Assembly: GCA_016719885.1 (NCBI GenBank)
Contig: JADJYF010000012.1
Span: forward strand, 62,001 to 126,000
Source: Pseudomonadota bacterium
GTDB taxonomy: Bacteria; Pseudomonadota; Gammaproteobacteria; Ga0077536
DNA: 64,000 bases
Direction of reading: 5' to 3'
This document shows, piece after piece, positions 8,988 to 18,452 of this stretch. The notes under the pieces are model-generated. The model searched no databases. It was not told the DNA's origin and worked only from the letters and a program-made list of their open reading frames with translations. Each line of letters starts with the position of its first letter. Within the stretch, counting starts at the first letter, position 1. The position numbers and the translations under genes were made by a program.

Positions 8988-10669
8988 CCAACGCCGATCT
9001 CATCGCCCTCGTCGACGGTTTGCGTGCCCAGCCCACCGAAACCGAGTGGCTGGAATTCAAGCGTAATCATGCGGAGGCCCAGGACATCGGCGAGTACCTA
9101 TCGGCCCTCGCTAATGAGGCCTGCCTGCGCAGCCACCCGCGCGGCTACCTGGTGCTCGGCGTCGACGATGCTACGCACGAGGTGGTCGGCACACATGTCG
9201 ACCTCTATGCGACCAAGGGGAAAGGTAACCAGGACCTGCTGCCGTGGCTGGGGGTGATGCTGCAACCCAACCCTGGCATCGACGTCGAAGTCGTCGATCA
9301 CCCACAAGGCCGGGTCGTAGTTCTTTCCGTCGGCCCGGCCCGGGGCCAGCCGGTCAGCTTTTCGGGCAAGGCCTACTGCCGCGCTGGCGCAAGCAAGATG
9401 GAGCTTGCCAAACACCCCGAGAAAGAGCGCGCTCTGTGGATACAAGGCTCGGACTGGTCGGCCGAGGTCTGTGAGCGCGCGACGCTAGCCGACCTCGACC
9501 CCGAGGCTATCGCTCAGGCGCGGGCGCAGTTCTTCATCAAACACCCGGGGCAAGCCGGTGAACTGCCAGGCTGGGACGACCTCACTTTTCTGAACAAAGC
9601 TCGCCTTCTGCGCCAAGGCGCTGTGACGAACACCGCGCTACTGCTGCTCGGTCGCGGCGAAGCCACGGCGCTACTCACGCCGGCCGTGGCCAGGGTGTCT
9701 TGGATACTGAAGGACGCGGACAACCAAGAACTAGACTACGAGCACTTCGGGCCGCCGTTCCTGCTGGCCGGTGACCGGCTGATGAAGCGTCTGCGCAACC
9801 TGACGGTACGCGCGTTGCCGAGCGGCACGCTCTTTCCCCAGGAGCTCACGCAATACGACCCCTGGGTGTTGCGCGAGGCGCTGCATCACAACATCGCCCA
9901 TCAGGACTACCGGCGGCACGGCCGCATCGCGGTGGTCGAGTTTCCCGACCGTGTGTTGCTGACGAACGTCGGGGACTTTCTTCCCGGTAGCGTGCGGACG
10001 GTCATCGAACAGGACGCACCGCAACTGCTCTACCGCAACCCGTTCCTAACGGATGCGATGGTCGAACTCAACCTCATCGACACCCAGGGCGGCGGCATCA
10101 AGCGCATGTTCGAGACCCAGCGGCGACGCTCGTTTCCGCTGCCGGACTACGACCTCGACACGGCGGGGCAGGTTAGCGTGAGTATCCCCGGGCGTATTCT
10201 CGATGAACGATACACGCGCCTGTTGATGGAGCAGCCGCAACTGACGCTCGCGCAGGTGATGCTGCTGGACCGGGTGCAGAAAGGTCAGCGGATAGAGCGG
10301 GAGGAGTTCGCGCGCCTGAAGGCGGCGGGCCTGGTAGAAGGTCGCTATCCGAGTGTCATGGTATCGGGCGCGATAGCGAAGGCGACCGGGGAAACGGCAC
10401 GGCATATTCGCGAGCGAGGCTTCAACAAGCAATATTACGTCGAATTGATCCTCGCCCTGGTGCGCGAACATGGGCCGGTAGCCCGTACCGAGGTCGATGA
10501 GCTACTGATCCCGAAACTGCCTGACCGGCTCACCGAGCAACAGAAGCGCGCCAAGGTACACAACCTGCTGCAGGAGCTGCGGCGCCAGAAGCTGATTGCG
10601 AATGGGGGCTCGCGAGGGGAACCGCGGTGGGTGCTCGTGCAGCCCGCTGCCGATGAGGGACTGGTTTGA
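8984..10669 (+). CDS. AlbA_2 (Schlafen-type) domain protein of the type I RM operon
   Basis: The intact 561-residue product starts at a GTG that overlaps the hsdS stop (GTGA), which indicates translational coupling. Residues about 15-140 form an AlbA_2 domain (TEWLEFKRNH, then GYLVLGVDD), the fold shared with Schlafen proteins and often annotated as AAA_4 or putative DNA-binding. The middle has REALHHNIAHQDYRRHGRIAV and a segment ending GGGIKRMF, typical of this family's GHKL-like or transcription-regulator part; the C-terminus looks like winged-helix repeats. Such genes frequently sit between hsdS and hsdR. The role may be nucleic acid binding or nuclease-like restriction support; no biochemical role can be assigned from sequence. 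Confidence 0.8.
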   Translation: MTNADLIALVDGLRAQPTETEWLEFKRNHAEAQDIGEYLSALANEACLRSHPRGYLVLGVDDATHEVVGTHVDLYATKGKGNQDLLPWLGVMLQPNPGIDVEVVDHPQGRVVVLSVGPARGQPVSFSGKAYCRAGASKMELAKHPEKERALWIQGSDWSAEVCERATLADLDPEAIAQARAQFFIKHPGQAGELPGWDDLTFLNKARLLRQGAVTNTALLLLGRGEATALLTPAVARVSWILKDADNQELDYEHFGPPFLLAGDRLMKRLRNLTVRALPSGTLFPQELTQYDPWVLREALHHNIAHQDYRRHGRIAVVEFPDRVLLTNVGDFLPGSVRTVIEQDAPQLLYRNPFLTDAMVELNLIDTQGGGIKRMFETQRRRSFPLPDYDLDTAGQVSVSIPGRILDERYTRLLMEQPQLTLAQVMLLDRVQKGQRIEREEFARLKAAGLVEGRYPSVMVSGAIAKATGETARHIRERGFNKQYYVELILALVREHGPVARTEVDELLIPKLPDRLTEQQKRAKVHNLLQELRRQKLIANGGSRGEPRWVLVQPAADEGLV

Positions 10670-10748
10670 ACCGGTGGAGTTTGTCAGTCTTGAGCCGGGC
10701 CCAGCTCTGGCGTGGCGCTTGAAAATGCCGCGAAATCAGTCCCGTAGG

Positions 10749-10814
10749 CCTTTGTTAATCCGAGCCGCCCGCAGGCGTTTTAACAAGGGGTTTAACAAAG
10801 GATTCAACAAAGGG
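10749..10814 (+). repeat. Three 12-bp direct repeats plus one inverted copy upstream of hsdR
   Basis: Units tttaacaagggg (10779-10790), tttaacaaagga (10791-10802) and ttcaacaaaggg (10803-10814) follow head to tail. An inverted copy, cctttgttaa, lies at 10749-10758. They fall in the 199-base gap before hsdR, 55-120 bases from its ATG, where an operator would be expected. In one frame they would read FNKG three times, so a coding remnant is the alternative. Confidence 0.5.
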
Positions 10815-10868
10815 GCGAGCAAGGCTAGGTCCGGCAAGCCGATCGACCGTGGCCCAGGTGAGGTGCGA

Positions 10869-13800
10869 ATGAGTACGGACACCAGTGAAAAGGGCCTCGA
10901 AACCCTGATTGTGCGGCACATGACCGGCACTGACGGCCTCTCCGTCACGCCGAATCAAGTCGCCGAGCGTCCGCCACCCTATGGCGGCAGCGGCTACACC
11001 GCGGGCTGCGCCCAGGACTATGACCGCGCCTACGCGCTCGATGTGCCCCAGCTGTTCGCCTTTCTGCGCGCGACCCAGGCACCGGCTTTTGCCAAGCTGG
11101 CGATGCTTGATGCAAACGACGCGCGGGACATCAATCGGCTCAAGTTTCTTACGCGGCTGTCCGCCGAGGTCGGCAAGCGCGGCATCATCGATGTACTCCG
11201 CAAGGGCATCTCCCACGGGCCGTTGAGTTTCACGCTGTTCTACGGCACCGCTTCGGCAGGCAACGTCAAGGCCGAAGCCCTGCACGCCGAGAACCGCTTT
11301 CGATCACGCGGCAGCTCGCCTACAGCAAGGACGAATCGCGCCGTGCGCTGGATCTCGGCCTGTTTATCAATGGGCTCCCCATTGCCACCTTCGAACTCAA
11401 GAACAGTCTCACCAAGCAGACCGTCAAGGATGCCATCGAGCAATACAAACGCGACCGCGACCCACGCGAGCGACTGTTCGAATTCGGCCGCTGCGTGGTG
11501 CACTTCGCGGTGGAGGACAGCGATGTCGCGATGTGCACCCACCTGCAGGGTAAGGGCTCATGGTTCCTGCCCTTCAATAAAGGCCACCACGACGGCGCCG
11601 GCAACCCACCCAACGCCTTAGGTATCAAGACCGATTACCTATGGAAGGACGTGCTCACCCCCGCCGGGCTGACCGACGTCCTGGAGAACTATGCGCAAAT
11701 CGTCGAAGAAGTCGACCCGCGCACCGGCAGAAAGAAGCGCAAGCAGGTGTGGCCGCGCTATCACCAACTGAGTCTCGTGCACCACGCGCTGGCCGATGCG
11801 CGCGCCACCGGTGCGGGTAAGCGCTATTTGCTCCAGCATTCAGCGGGCAGTGGCAAATCGAACTCCATTGCCTGGCTTGCCCATCAGTTGATTGGGCTAA
11901 GACGTGATAACCAGCCCATCTTCGACTCTGTCATCGTTATCACCGACCGGCGCCTGCTCGACCAACAGATCCAGACCACCATCAAACAGTTCATGCAGGT
12001 TGGTGCGACAGTGGGCCACGCCAAACACTCCGGCGATCTGCGGAACTTCATTCAAGCGGGGAAGAAGATCATCGTCTCGACCGTGCAGAAATTCCCGCAC
12101 ATCCTCGACGAGATTGCGCTTGAAGCGACCAAGACTTTTGCCATTGTCATCGACGAGGCCCACTCCAGCCAGGGCGGCAAGACGTCGGCAGCGATGAGCC
12201 AGGCGCTCGGCGCCACTTCGGACAATGACGATGACGGTCCCGACCCCGAGGACACGGTGAACGAAGCGCTGGAGAAGCGCATGGCGGCGCGCAAGTTGCT
12301 GAGTAATGCCAGCTACTTCGCGTTCACCGCCACGCCCAAGAATAAGACCCTGGAGATGTTCGGCGAGGCCTTGCCGCCCGATGCCGAAGGCAAGATCAAG
12401 CACAGGCCCTTTCATAGCTACACCATGAAGCAGGCCGTCGAAGAAGGCTTCATTCTTGACGTGCTGAAGAGCTATACGCCGATAAACAGTTACTACAAGC
12501 TCGTCAAAACCACCGAAGACGACCCGTTATTCGACACCAAACGCGCCAAGAAGAAGCTGCGCCGCTATGTGGAAAGCCACGAGCATGCCATCGGCCTCAA
12601 GGCCGAGATCATGATCGACCACTTCCATGAGCAGGTGTTGGCTGCGGCCAAGATCGGGGGCCAGGCGCGGGCAATGGTGGTGACCAGTGGCATCGAGCGG
12701 GCCATACAGTACTTCCACGCCTTCAAGACCTATCTCTTGGAGCGCAAGAGTTCGTATCAGGCGATCGTCGCGTTCTCTGGCGAACATGAATATGACGGAG
12801 CCAAGGTAAGCGAGGCCTCGCTGAATGGCTTTCCGAGCGGCGACATTTCCGAAAAGATCCAGAGCGACCCTTACCGCTTCCTGATCTGCGCAGACAAGTT
12901 CCAGACTGGCTACGACGAACCCCTGCTGCACACGATGTACGTGGACAAAGCGCTCTCAGGCATCAAGGCCGTGCAGACGCTTTCCCGCCTCAATCGCGCC
13001 CATCCAGGCAAGTACGACTGCTTCGTCCTCGATTTCCAGAACAACGCCGATGCGGTCACCTTCGCATTCCAGGACTACTACCGCACCACGCTACTGGCCG
13101 ATGAGACAGACCCGAACAAGCTGCACGACTTGAGAGCGGCGCTGGACGATGCCCAGGTCTATGCCCCGGGTCAGGTTCAACAGCTCGTGGAGCTATTCCT
13201 GGCCGGTGCAGAGCGCGAACAGTTAGACCCGATACTTGACGCCTGCGAAGAGATCTACAGCCACGCTCTGGACGAAGACCAGCAGGTGGACTTCAAGAGT
13301 AAAGCCAAAGTCTTCTGCCGGACTTACGCCTTCCTCTCGTCAATAATTCCCTACGGCAACACCGAATGGGAAAAGCTTTCAATCTTTCTCGAACTCCTGA
13401 CGCCCAAGCTGCCCGCGCCGAAAGACCAGGATCTTGCGAAGGGCATTCTTGATGCCATCGACATGGACAGCTACCGGCTCGAGAAACAGGCCGAGATGAA
13501 GATAGCGCTGTCGGACGAGGACGCGGAAATCGAGCCCGTGCCGACCGACGCGAGCGGCCGTAAGCCTGAGCCCGAGCTGGACCGCCTGAGCAATATCCTC
13601 AAGACATTCAACGAGCAGTTCGGCACCACCTTTGCCGATGCGGACCGCATATTCCGGCACATTCGCGATGACATCGCGCCGAAGGTTGCCGCTGACGCGG
13701 ACTTTCAGAACGCCAAAATGAATACGCCACATACCGCCCGCATGGCTCACGACAAAGCGCTTGGTAAGGCCACCCAGGGTTCCATGAAGGATTTCACGCA

Positions 13801-13879
13801 GTTCTACAAGCAATTCACGGAAAACGAATCGTTCAAGCGCTTCGTCAGTGACATGGTGTACGGAATTACGAATCAGTGA
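10869..13879 (+). pseudogene. hsdR: Type I restriction endonuclease subunit HsdR, one frameshift near codon 144
   Basis: HsdR is the ATP-driven translocase and nuclease of the type I complex. The ATG at 10869 follows AGGTGAGG and gives MSTDTSEKGLETLIVRHM. The N-terminal nuclease region carries LDLGLFINGLPIATFELKN, where the E-x-K pair belongs to the PD-(D/E)xK core. The helicase part has the P-loop HSAGSGKSNSIAW and the DEAH-type VIDEAHSSQGGK, then AFTATPKNKTLEMF and SRLNRAHPGK. One T appears to be missing at about 11300 (ENRF then SITRQLAYSK), so only the portion from about 11302 is in the frame that ends at 13879. All recognisable motifs survive on either side of the break. Confidence 0.85.
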
Positions 13880-13961
13880 CCTGTGGTTATTGAGCTTGGA
13901 TGGCTTGAAGTCTGACGCCACTTGGAAGCTCGTCGCCGAACTCACTGCCACCTGAGGCCCT

Positions 13962-14642
13962 ATGACCACCACGCCACCAGTCAGCCCACCAATGAACTAC
14001 GTCCTCGTCGATTTTGAGAACGTGCATCACATCGACTTGTGTCTCATCGGCGCCAAGACCGTGAGCCTGACCATCCTGGTCGGCGCCAAGCAGACCAAGC
14101 TAGATGCCGAGACGGTGGTGAAACTGTTTGAGCACGCGGCCTCGGTGCAACTGATACGCCTGTCGGCCAGCGACAAGAACGCCGTAGACTTTGCGCTGGC
14201 CTATTACCTCGGCCGAGAGGTGCTGGCGGACCCGGGCGCTTACTTCCACATCGTCTCCAAGGACAGCGGTTACGACCCGCTGATTGCGCATCTTCAGAGC
14301 CGCCATGTACGGGTGCGTCGCCACAACGACTTCACCACCCTGACTTTTGCGGCCCCACCCAAAGCGGCGCCCGCTGTGCCCAAGCCCGCCAAGCCCAAGT
14401 CGGCGGCCGCCGCGCCCAAGACCGCAGCGGCCGGGCCTCCCGACCCAATGAATCTCGTGCTGGACCGTCTGCGCAAGCACACCACCAATCGCCCGAAGAA
14501 GAAAAAGACGCTGCTCAGCCATCTAAAGGCCAACCTCGGCAAGGAGGCCAGCGATTTAGACGCCGCCCAACTCCTGGAGAAGCTCATCAAAGCCGGGCGC
14601 ATCGAGATCGATGACAAAGAGGGCGTGACCTATCGTGTCTAA
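13962..14642 (+). CDS. NYN/PIN-like nuclease-fold protein
   Basis: The product is 226 residues. The first ~125 show a NYN/PIN-like fold: NYVLVDFENVHHIDL carries the first acidic residue, KNAVDFALAYYLG the middle acidic site, and FHIVSKDSGYDPLI the last acidic cluster. These are the usual metal-binding carboxylates of PIN-like RNases. A proline/alanine/lysine linker (about 128-160) leads to a small helical C-terminal domain resembling OST-HTH-like modules. It follows hsdR by 82 bases on the same strand, so it probably belongs to the operon and may cleave RNA during the defence response. An in-frame ATG at 13992 is an alternative start. Confidence 0.75.
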   Translation: MTTTPPVSPPMNYVLVDFENVHHIDLCLIGAKTVSLTILVGAKQTKLDAETVVKLFEHAASVQLIRLSASDKNAVDFALAYYLGREVLADPGAYFHIVSKDSGYDPLIAHLQSRHVRVRRHNDFTTLTFAAPPKAAPAVPKPAKPKSAAAAPKTAAAGPPDPMNLVLDRLRKHTTNRPKKKKTLLSHLKANLGKEASDLDAAQLLEKLIKAGRIEIDDKEGVTYRV

Positions 14643-15225
14643 ATGGAGCCCGACCGTTTTGGGCAGCGGCGCGGGCAACATGGCAACCTAGCTAGCCTAA
14701 GCGAGCGAGCCGGGGTTACTTTCGGGGACGGCACCCGCCGCTGGCACAAAGATCCAGCCACTGACTCGTCCGAGCTAATCCAGAATGTTCCGAAATATTC
14801 CTCCTCGAACAGCTCGCCCGGCCAGTTGAAACTGGCGCCACCCTACCGGGAGATTCTGGCCCCTTGGATGAGCCGAGTCCGAGCACACACATTTTTCAAA
14901 CCGGACTCGAAATCCAATAAGTGACGGCGTATAAATATCCGCACACAACAGGTCTGTCCGGTACCTGTAACCGAGCGCTGCACTTCGGGAGAACTGGGCA
15001 TAGCTGCAGCAACCGTGCTGGATGCGCGCGCGACGGAATAGCAATCCGTATAACCTAATCAAGCGCCCCTGGAAGGAGCGCAGGACCGACCGCAAAATGG
15101 TCGGGACGTTGGGGGTTCTCACATAACTGAGTCTGTACGAAGTACGTTTCTACGTTATGGCTCGGCATAGTTTCTTGCCGGTGCCGCCCTCAGCAAGGAC
15201 CTCGCGGTCGCTGCTGATAGTTGAT

Positions 15226-15761
15226 GCGAGCGATGCTCGCTTAATTTAACGCGCTACTTAAAACTAGCGCGTACTTGTTCGACGTATTGCGGCCTCGCCC
15301 CGCGAGAACCGCTTGTTCTACATTTGCGGCCGGCCTACGCCGTCACCGCACTGCGCTGCGGCGTTCGACTTCGGTCGGATGTCGGCAGCGCTTCCACCCT
15401 CGGAGCACTGTCGTGCTCCTGCGGCACGGGCGTGTGTGCGTGAATCGCGAGATTCACGCCACGCGACCTTGCCCGTTCCACCCAGTCGTCACGCCAGCTT
15501 CGCGCTGCGCAATGGCGACAGTTTTCACCTGCATCCGGACTCAGGCGCTTCACCGCGTCTAGGCGATCTGCCAAGGCCGTTGCCGTAGCGAAAGCTGCGC
15601 CAACGGTCCTGGAACGCTCGAATGCCGAGCGAGATTGCATGGGTCCGCGTCGTCACTGGCCAGCGTTCAGCTGCCAGTGACGACGCGTCGCAAGCCGCAC
15701 CACGTTTGGGTTTGCGCCGTGTTTGCAGAAGTGATGACCACGCGTGACGACGTCTTGCGAC
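15226..15761 (+). ncRNA. Candidate structured noncoding RNA (or structured DNA site), no known family recognised
   Basis: At least six perfect inverted repeats in ~540 bases, two of them capped by a cUUCGg-type and a GNRA-type loop, suggest a folded RNA. GTCGCAAG (15687-15694) can also pair with CTTGCGAC (15754-15761) to close a larger domain around 15687-15761. Strand is assumed to be that of the downstream recombinase because the loops read as favoured tetraloops on the plus strand. It could instead be a DNA feature such as an origin or recombination region. I do not recognise tmRNA, RNase P, SRP or a group II intron core in it. Confidence 0.35.
15646..15687. repeat. Perfect 15-bp inverted repeat, 12-base loop
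   Basis: CGCGTCGTCACTGGC (15646-15660) is followed after 12 bases by its exact reverse complement (15673-15687). It is the longest perfect stem I noticed in the island and has no T-tract, so it is not a simple terminator. It lies about 360 bases before the first recombinase gene. Confidence 0.7.
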
Positions 15762-16047
15762 TACTCGCGCCTTCTCTACCTTGCGCGCAATGCGCTGTTC
15801 GGTGCGCCCCCCTTAAGGGCGTCCTTGGGTTCGGGATGACAGAACCTCGATGCACTCGCTTCCAACAGGAACGGGCATCGAAGCCAAGAGCCGGTGCAGC
15901 GGCGGCAATGCGTTTAGGACTTCTGCACAAACCGGGATCGGTGTCCCGGGCTCAATCAAAACCGTCGCGCTTCGGCACGCCGGCTGAGCACTACCACTTA
16001 CCGAATAGACCGCACCGAGAAATGGAACAGGAAAAGGAAGGCGACAC

Positions 16048-17040
16048 ATGGATCACAAACACACAACGGAAAAGTCGCGCAAGGCGCTGCCGGCATTCGC
16101 CGCGGAAGTCTTGCGGGTGGCGGCAACCGTTCGGCCGCGTGTGCAAATGAAGGATGAGGAATCGAACATGAAGAATCTGATTTATAGCTTGCGCCAGATC
16201 TGCCGGCACAATCGCGACGGCTCTTTTAAGACGCAGTCCGATCGCGAAAGGATGCTGATCTTGATCGGCAAACAGCTGGACGAGATGGGTTTTAAGCTGG
16301 ACACCGCCGGCAGCTTGAAGACCAAGCATGTTGACGCCTTGGTCAAACGCTGGACCGAGGAGAAATTAGGCAGCGGCAGCATCAAGAACCGCATGAGCGC
16401 GCTTCGCTGGCTGGCCGCCAAGATCAATAAACAGAACATCGTCGCGCGCGGCAACGATACCTACGGCATCGCCGATAGGCGGCACGTCACCAATGAGGAC
16501 AAGGGACGCACCTTGACTGAAGGGGACGTGGCGGCGGTAACCGATCCCTATACGCAGATATCACTGCGGCTGCAGGCCGAGTTCGGACTGCGGCGCGAGG
16601 AGAGCATCAAGTTCCAGCCGAGCTGGGCAGATCGGGGGGACCGCCTGGTGCTGAAGCCGTCTTGGACTAAGGGCGGACGGATGCGGGAGATCCCCATCCG
16701 CACCGAAGCACAGCGGGCGGTAGTCGATGACGCCAGGGCGCTGGCGGCGACGACACGCGAGGGCTCGTTGATTACGCGGGAGACCTATGTCGCGCAATTG
16801 CAGGTCTTCAAGCACCACTGCGACAAGGCCGGCATCCACCACGTGCATGGTCACCGGCATCGGTACGCCCAGCGCCGTTACTGGGAATTGACCGGCCGGG
16901 CCTGCCCTTCGGCCGGCGGGCCGAGTTCGCTCCGGCTGACCGGGGAGGCCAAGGCGCGGGACCGCGAGGCGCGACTCATCATCAGCGCCGAGCTTGGCCA
17001 TGCGCGGGAGCAGGTGACCGCCGTGTACCTCGGTCGCTGA
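16048..17040 (+). CDS. Tyrosine recombinase, Integrase_1 / Phage_int_SAM family
   Basis: The N-terminal SAM-like arm-binding domain is recognisable from MKNLIYSLRQICRHNRDGSF through KHVDALVKRW. The catalytic domain shows the tyrosine-recombinase residues: Arg in EFGLRREESIKF, Lys near PSWTKGGR, His/Arg in HGHRHRYAQ, and His plus the Tyr nucleophile in ELGHAREQVTAVYLGR near the end. AAGGAAGG sits seven bases before the ATG at 16048, so I use it; an internal ATG at 16168 has its own GAGGA and matches the conserved family start. This family is common on ICEs and genomic islands. It is unrelated in detail to the second recombinase downstream and may act in excision or resolution. Confidence 0.85.
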   Translation: MDHKHTTEKSRKALPAFAAEVLRVAATVRPRVQMKDEESNMKNLIYSLRQICRHNRDGSFKTQSDRERMLILIGKQLDEMGFKLDTAGSLKTKHVDALVKRWTEEKLGSGSIKNRMSALRWLAAKINKQNIVARGNDTYGIADRRHVTNEDKGRTLTEGDVAAVTDPYTQISLRLQAEFGLRREESIKFQPSWADRGDRLVLKPSWTKGGRMREIPIRTEAQRAVVDDARALAATTREGSLITRETYVAQLQVFKHHCDKAGIHHVHGHRHRYAQRRYWELTGRACPSAGGPSSLRLTGEAKARDREARLIISAELGHAREQVTAVYLGR

Positions 17041-17064
17041 CGCCGACCTCCGGTACGGACAGCG

Positions 17065-17403
17065 ATGGAACTACTACCCCGATTTATCCGTGCCCGAGAC
17101 GCCCACGGCTACTGCGGGATGTGCCGCGCTGTGTTCAATCAGGTGCTCAGGCCCTACCTGACCGAGATCCCCATCGGCACGCAGGGCCTGGCCTTTGATC
17201 GCCTTGAGATGGACGCAGCGCTGGAGCAGTATAAATCCCGCAACGGGCGTCCCGCGAAGCAAGGAGGATTGCTATGGGACGCAAAACCACGCCCGGCCTC
17301 TTCAGACGAAGAGGCACGTGGCATATCGACAAAGTCGTACACGGACGACGACTTCGAGAGAGCTGTGAAACAGGCGATATCGAGGAAGCCGAGCGCTACC
17401 TGA
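17065..17403 (+). CDS. Small excisionase/AlpA-like DNA-binding protein preceding the integrase
   Basis: The product is 112 residues. The first ~60 resemble the small HTH proteins found just before island integrases: YCGMCRAVFNQVLRPYLTEI, then a segment ending in AFDRLEMDAALEQYKSRNGRP. The tail with STKSYTDDDFERAVKQA is the familiar end of this family. The gene overlaps the next gene by 130 bases in another frame, and both frames look conserved. Its likely role is as a directionality factor or repressor for the adjoining recombinase. No function has been shown for it here. Confidence 0.65.
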   Translation: MELLPRFIRARDAHGYCGMCRAVFNQVLRPYLTEIPIGTQGLAFDRLEMDAALEQYKSRNGRPAKQGGLLWDAKPRPASSDEEARGISTKSYTDDDFERAVKQAISRKPSAT

Positions 17404-18452
17404 ATCACCGGATCCAACAGATCCGGAATGCAGCGGTGTACGGCATACGGCCTCGGCGCACGTTTCGCGAAGCGGCGACGAAGTTCTTGTTGGAAGAGTA
17501 CAAGCGGAGCTTGCATCGGGACGCCCAGGACTTGGCCCTGGTCGTCCCGTTCATAGGGAGTCTGGCTTTGGACCAGGTGCACATGGAAACGCTGAAACCC
17601 TTCATCGCCGCGCGGCGTAAAGCTGGGGTCAAGAGCGGCACGGTGAACCGGACGTTTGCCGTCGTGCGACGGGTCTTGAACCTGGCCAGCCGCCTGTGGC
17701 GGGACGAGAACGGCCTGTCCTGGTTGGAGACACCGCCCTTGATCCGTTTCGTGGATTGGAACGACAGGCGGCGGCCGTATCCGCTGTCCTGGGAAGAGCA
17801 GGATCTGTTGTTTCAGCAGATGCCCAAACATCTCGCCACACTGGCCCTGTTCAAGGTGAACACAGGCTTGCGCGAACAAGAGGTGTGCGGGCTGCGCTGG
17901 CAACAGGAGCAGGTGCTGCCGAGCCTTGGCACCAGCGTGTTCGTGATCCCCGAGAGCGAAGTCAAAAACAAGGAAGACCGTCTGGTGGTCTTGAACAGCA
18001 TTGCGACCTCGGTCATCGAGGCGCAGCGCGGCTTGCATCCGGTGTGGGTGTTCCCGCACCGGGGTAAGCGCATCACCAAGATCTATAACAGCGCATGGAA
18101 GCACGCGCGGGATAAAGCGGCCGCGAAGTTCGAAGAGACGTTTGAAGTCGAGTGCCCGTATGGCTTTGCCAATATCCGGGTGCACGATCTCAAACACACC
18201 TTCGGACGTCGTCTGCGAGCAGCGGGTGTGCCGCTCGAAACACGCAAGGCGCTACTCGGCCATAAGAACGGTGACATCACGACGCACTACTCGGCGGTCG
18301 AGATCACTGAGTTGCTCGAAGCCGCTGAAAGAGTGTGCTTGAGGACGGTCAACGGCCACGGTTTGGTGTTGATTCGTGGAGGTTTTTCACCGAAATCCCC
18401 ACAAATCTCCCAACGCAGGCCAGTGCTCGTGCTGGAGGGAGAACGTAACTAG
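17274..18452 (+). CDS. int: Tyrosine recombinase / site-specific integrase next to tRNA-Met
   Basis: The 392-residue product has an N-terminal arm-type region (RRRGTWHIDKVVHGRRLRES), a core-binding domain, and the catalytic domain with Arg in VNTGLREQEVCGLRW, the box VHDLKHTFGRRLRAAGV and LLGHKNGDITTHYSA with the terminal His and Tyr. In box II a Lys stands where HxLR is more usual. The gene ends 10 bases from the tRNA-Met 3' end and points at it, as expected for an integrase that uses this tRNA as attachment site. It probably catalyses integration and excision of the island. Confidence 0.9.
   Translation: MGRKTTPGLFRRRGTWHIDKVVHGRRLRESCETGDIEEAERYLNHRIQQIRNAAVYGIRPRRTFREAATKFLLEEYKRSLHRDAQDLALVVPFIGSLALDQVHMETLKPFIAARRKAGVKSGTVNRTFAVVRRVLNLASRLWRDENGLSWLETPPLIRFVDWNDRRRPYPLSWEEQDLLFQQMPKHLATLALFKVNTGLREQEVCGLRWQQEQVLPSLGTSVFVIPESEVKNKEDRLVVLNSIATSVIEAQRGLHPVWVFPHRGKRITKIYNSAWKHARDKAAAKFEETFEVECPYGFANIRVHDLKHTFGRRLRAAGVPLETRKALLGHKNGDITTHYSAVEITELLEAAERVCLRTVNGHGLVLIRGGFSPKSPQISQRRPVLVLEGERN

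Larger units (their letters stand above)
14643..16047. other. 1.4-kb gene-free stretch, rich in hairpins in its second half
   Basis: I see no convincing protein gene here; short frames on both strands are arginine/serine-rich and overlap one another. From 15086 on there are many perfect stems: CCGACC/GGTCGG (15086-15104), GCGAGC/GCTCGC followed by TTAATTT (15226-15240), an 8-bp stem (15249-15272), CGAC-TTCG-GTCG (15366-15377), GGAGCAC/GTGCTCC (15402-15419), a 9-bp stem with a GCGA loop (15438-15459) and a 15-bp stem (15646-15687). TTCG and GCGA are favoured RNA loops. A strong AAGGAAGG stands just before the following recombinase gene. Confidence 0.6.

Noticed and set aside
14643..14924. 93-codon frame after the NYN gene
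   Set aside because: Its composition and ends match no family I know, and it starts directly at the previous stop without a ribosome site; left as part of the gene-free stretch.
15121..15300. Possible tmRNA or other housekeeping RNA near the island end
   Set aside because: No tRNA-like domain, tag frame or known core sequence could be recognised.
15275..15588. Overlapping Arg-rich frames in the hairpin region
   Set aside because: Several frames are open at once with low-complexity Arg/Ser content, as expected for structured GC-rich noncoding DNA.
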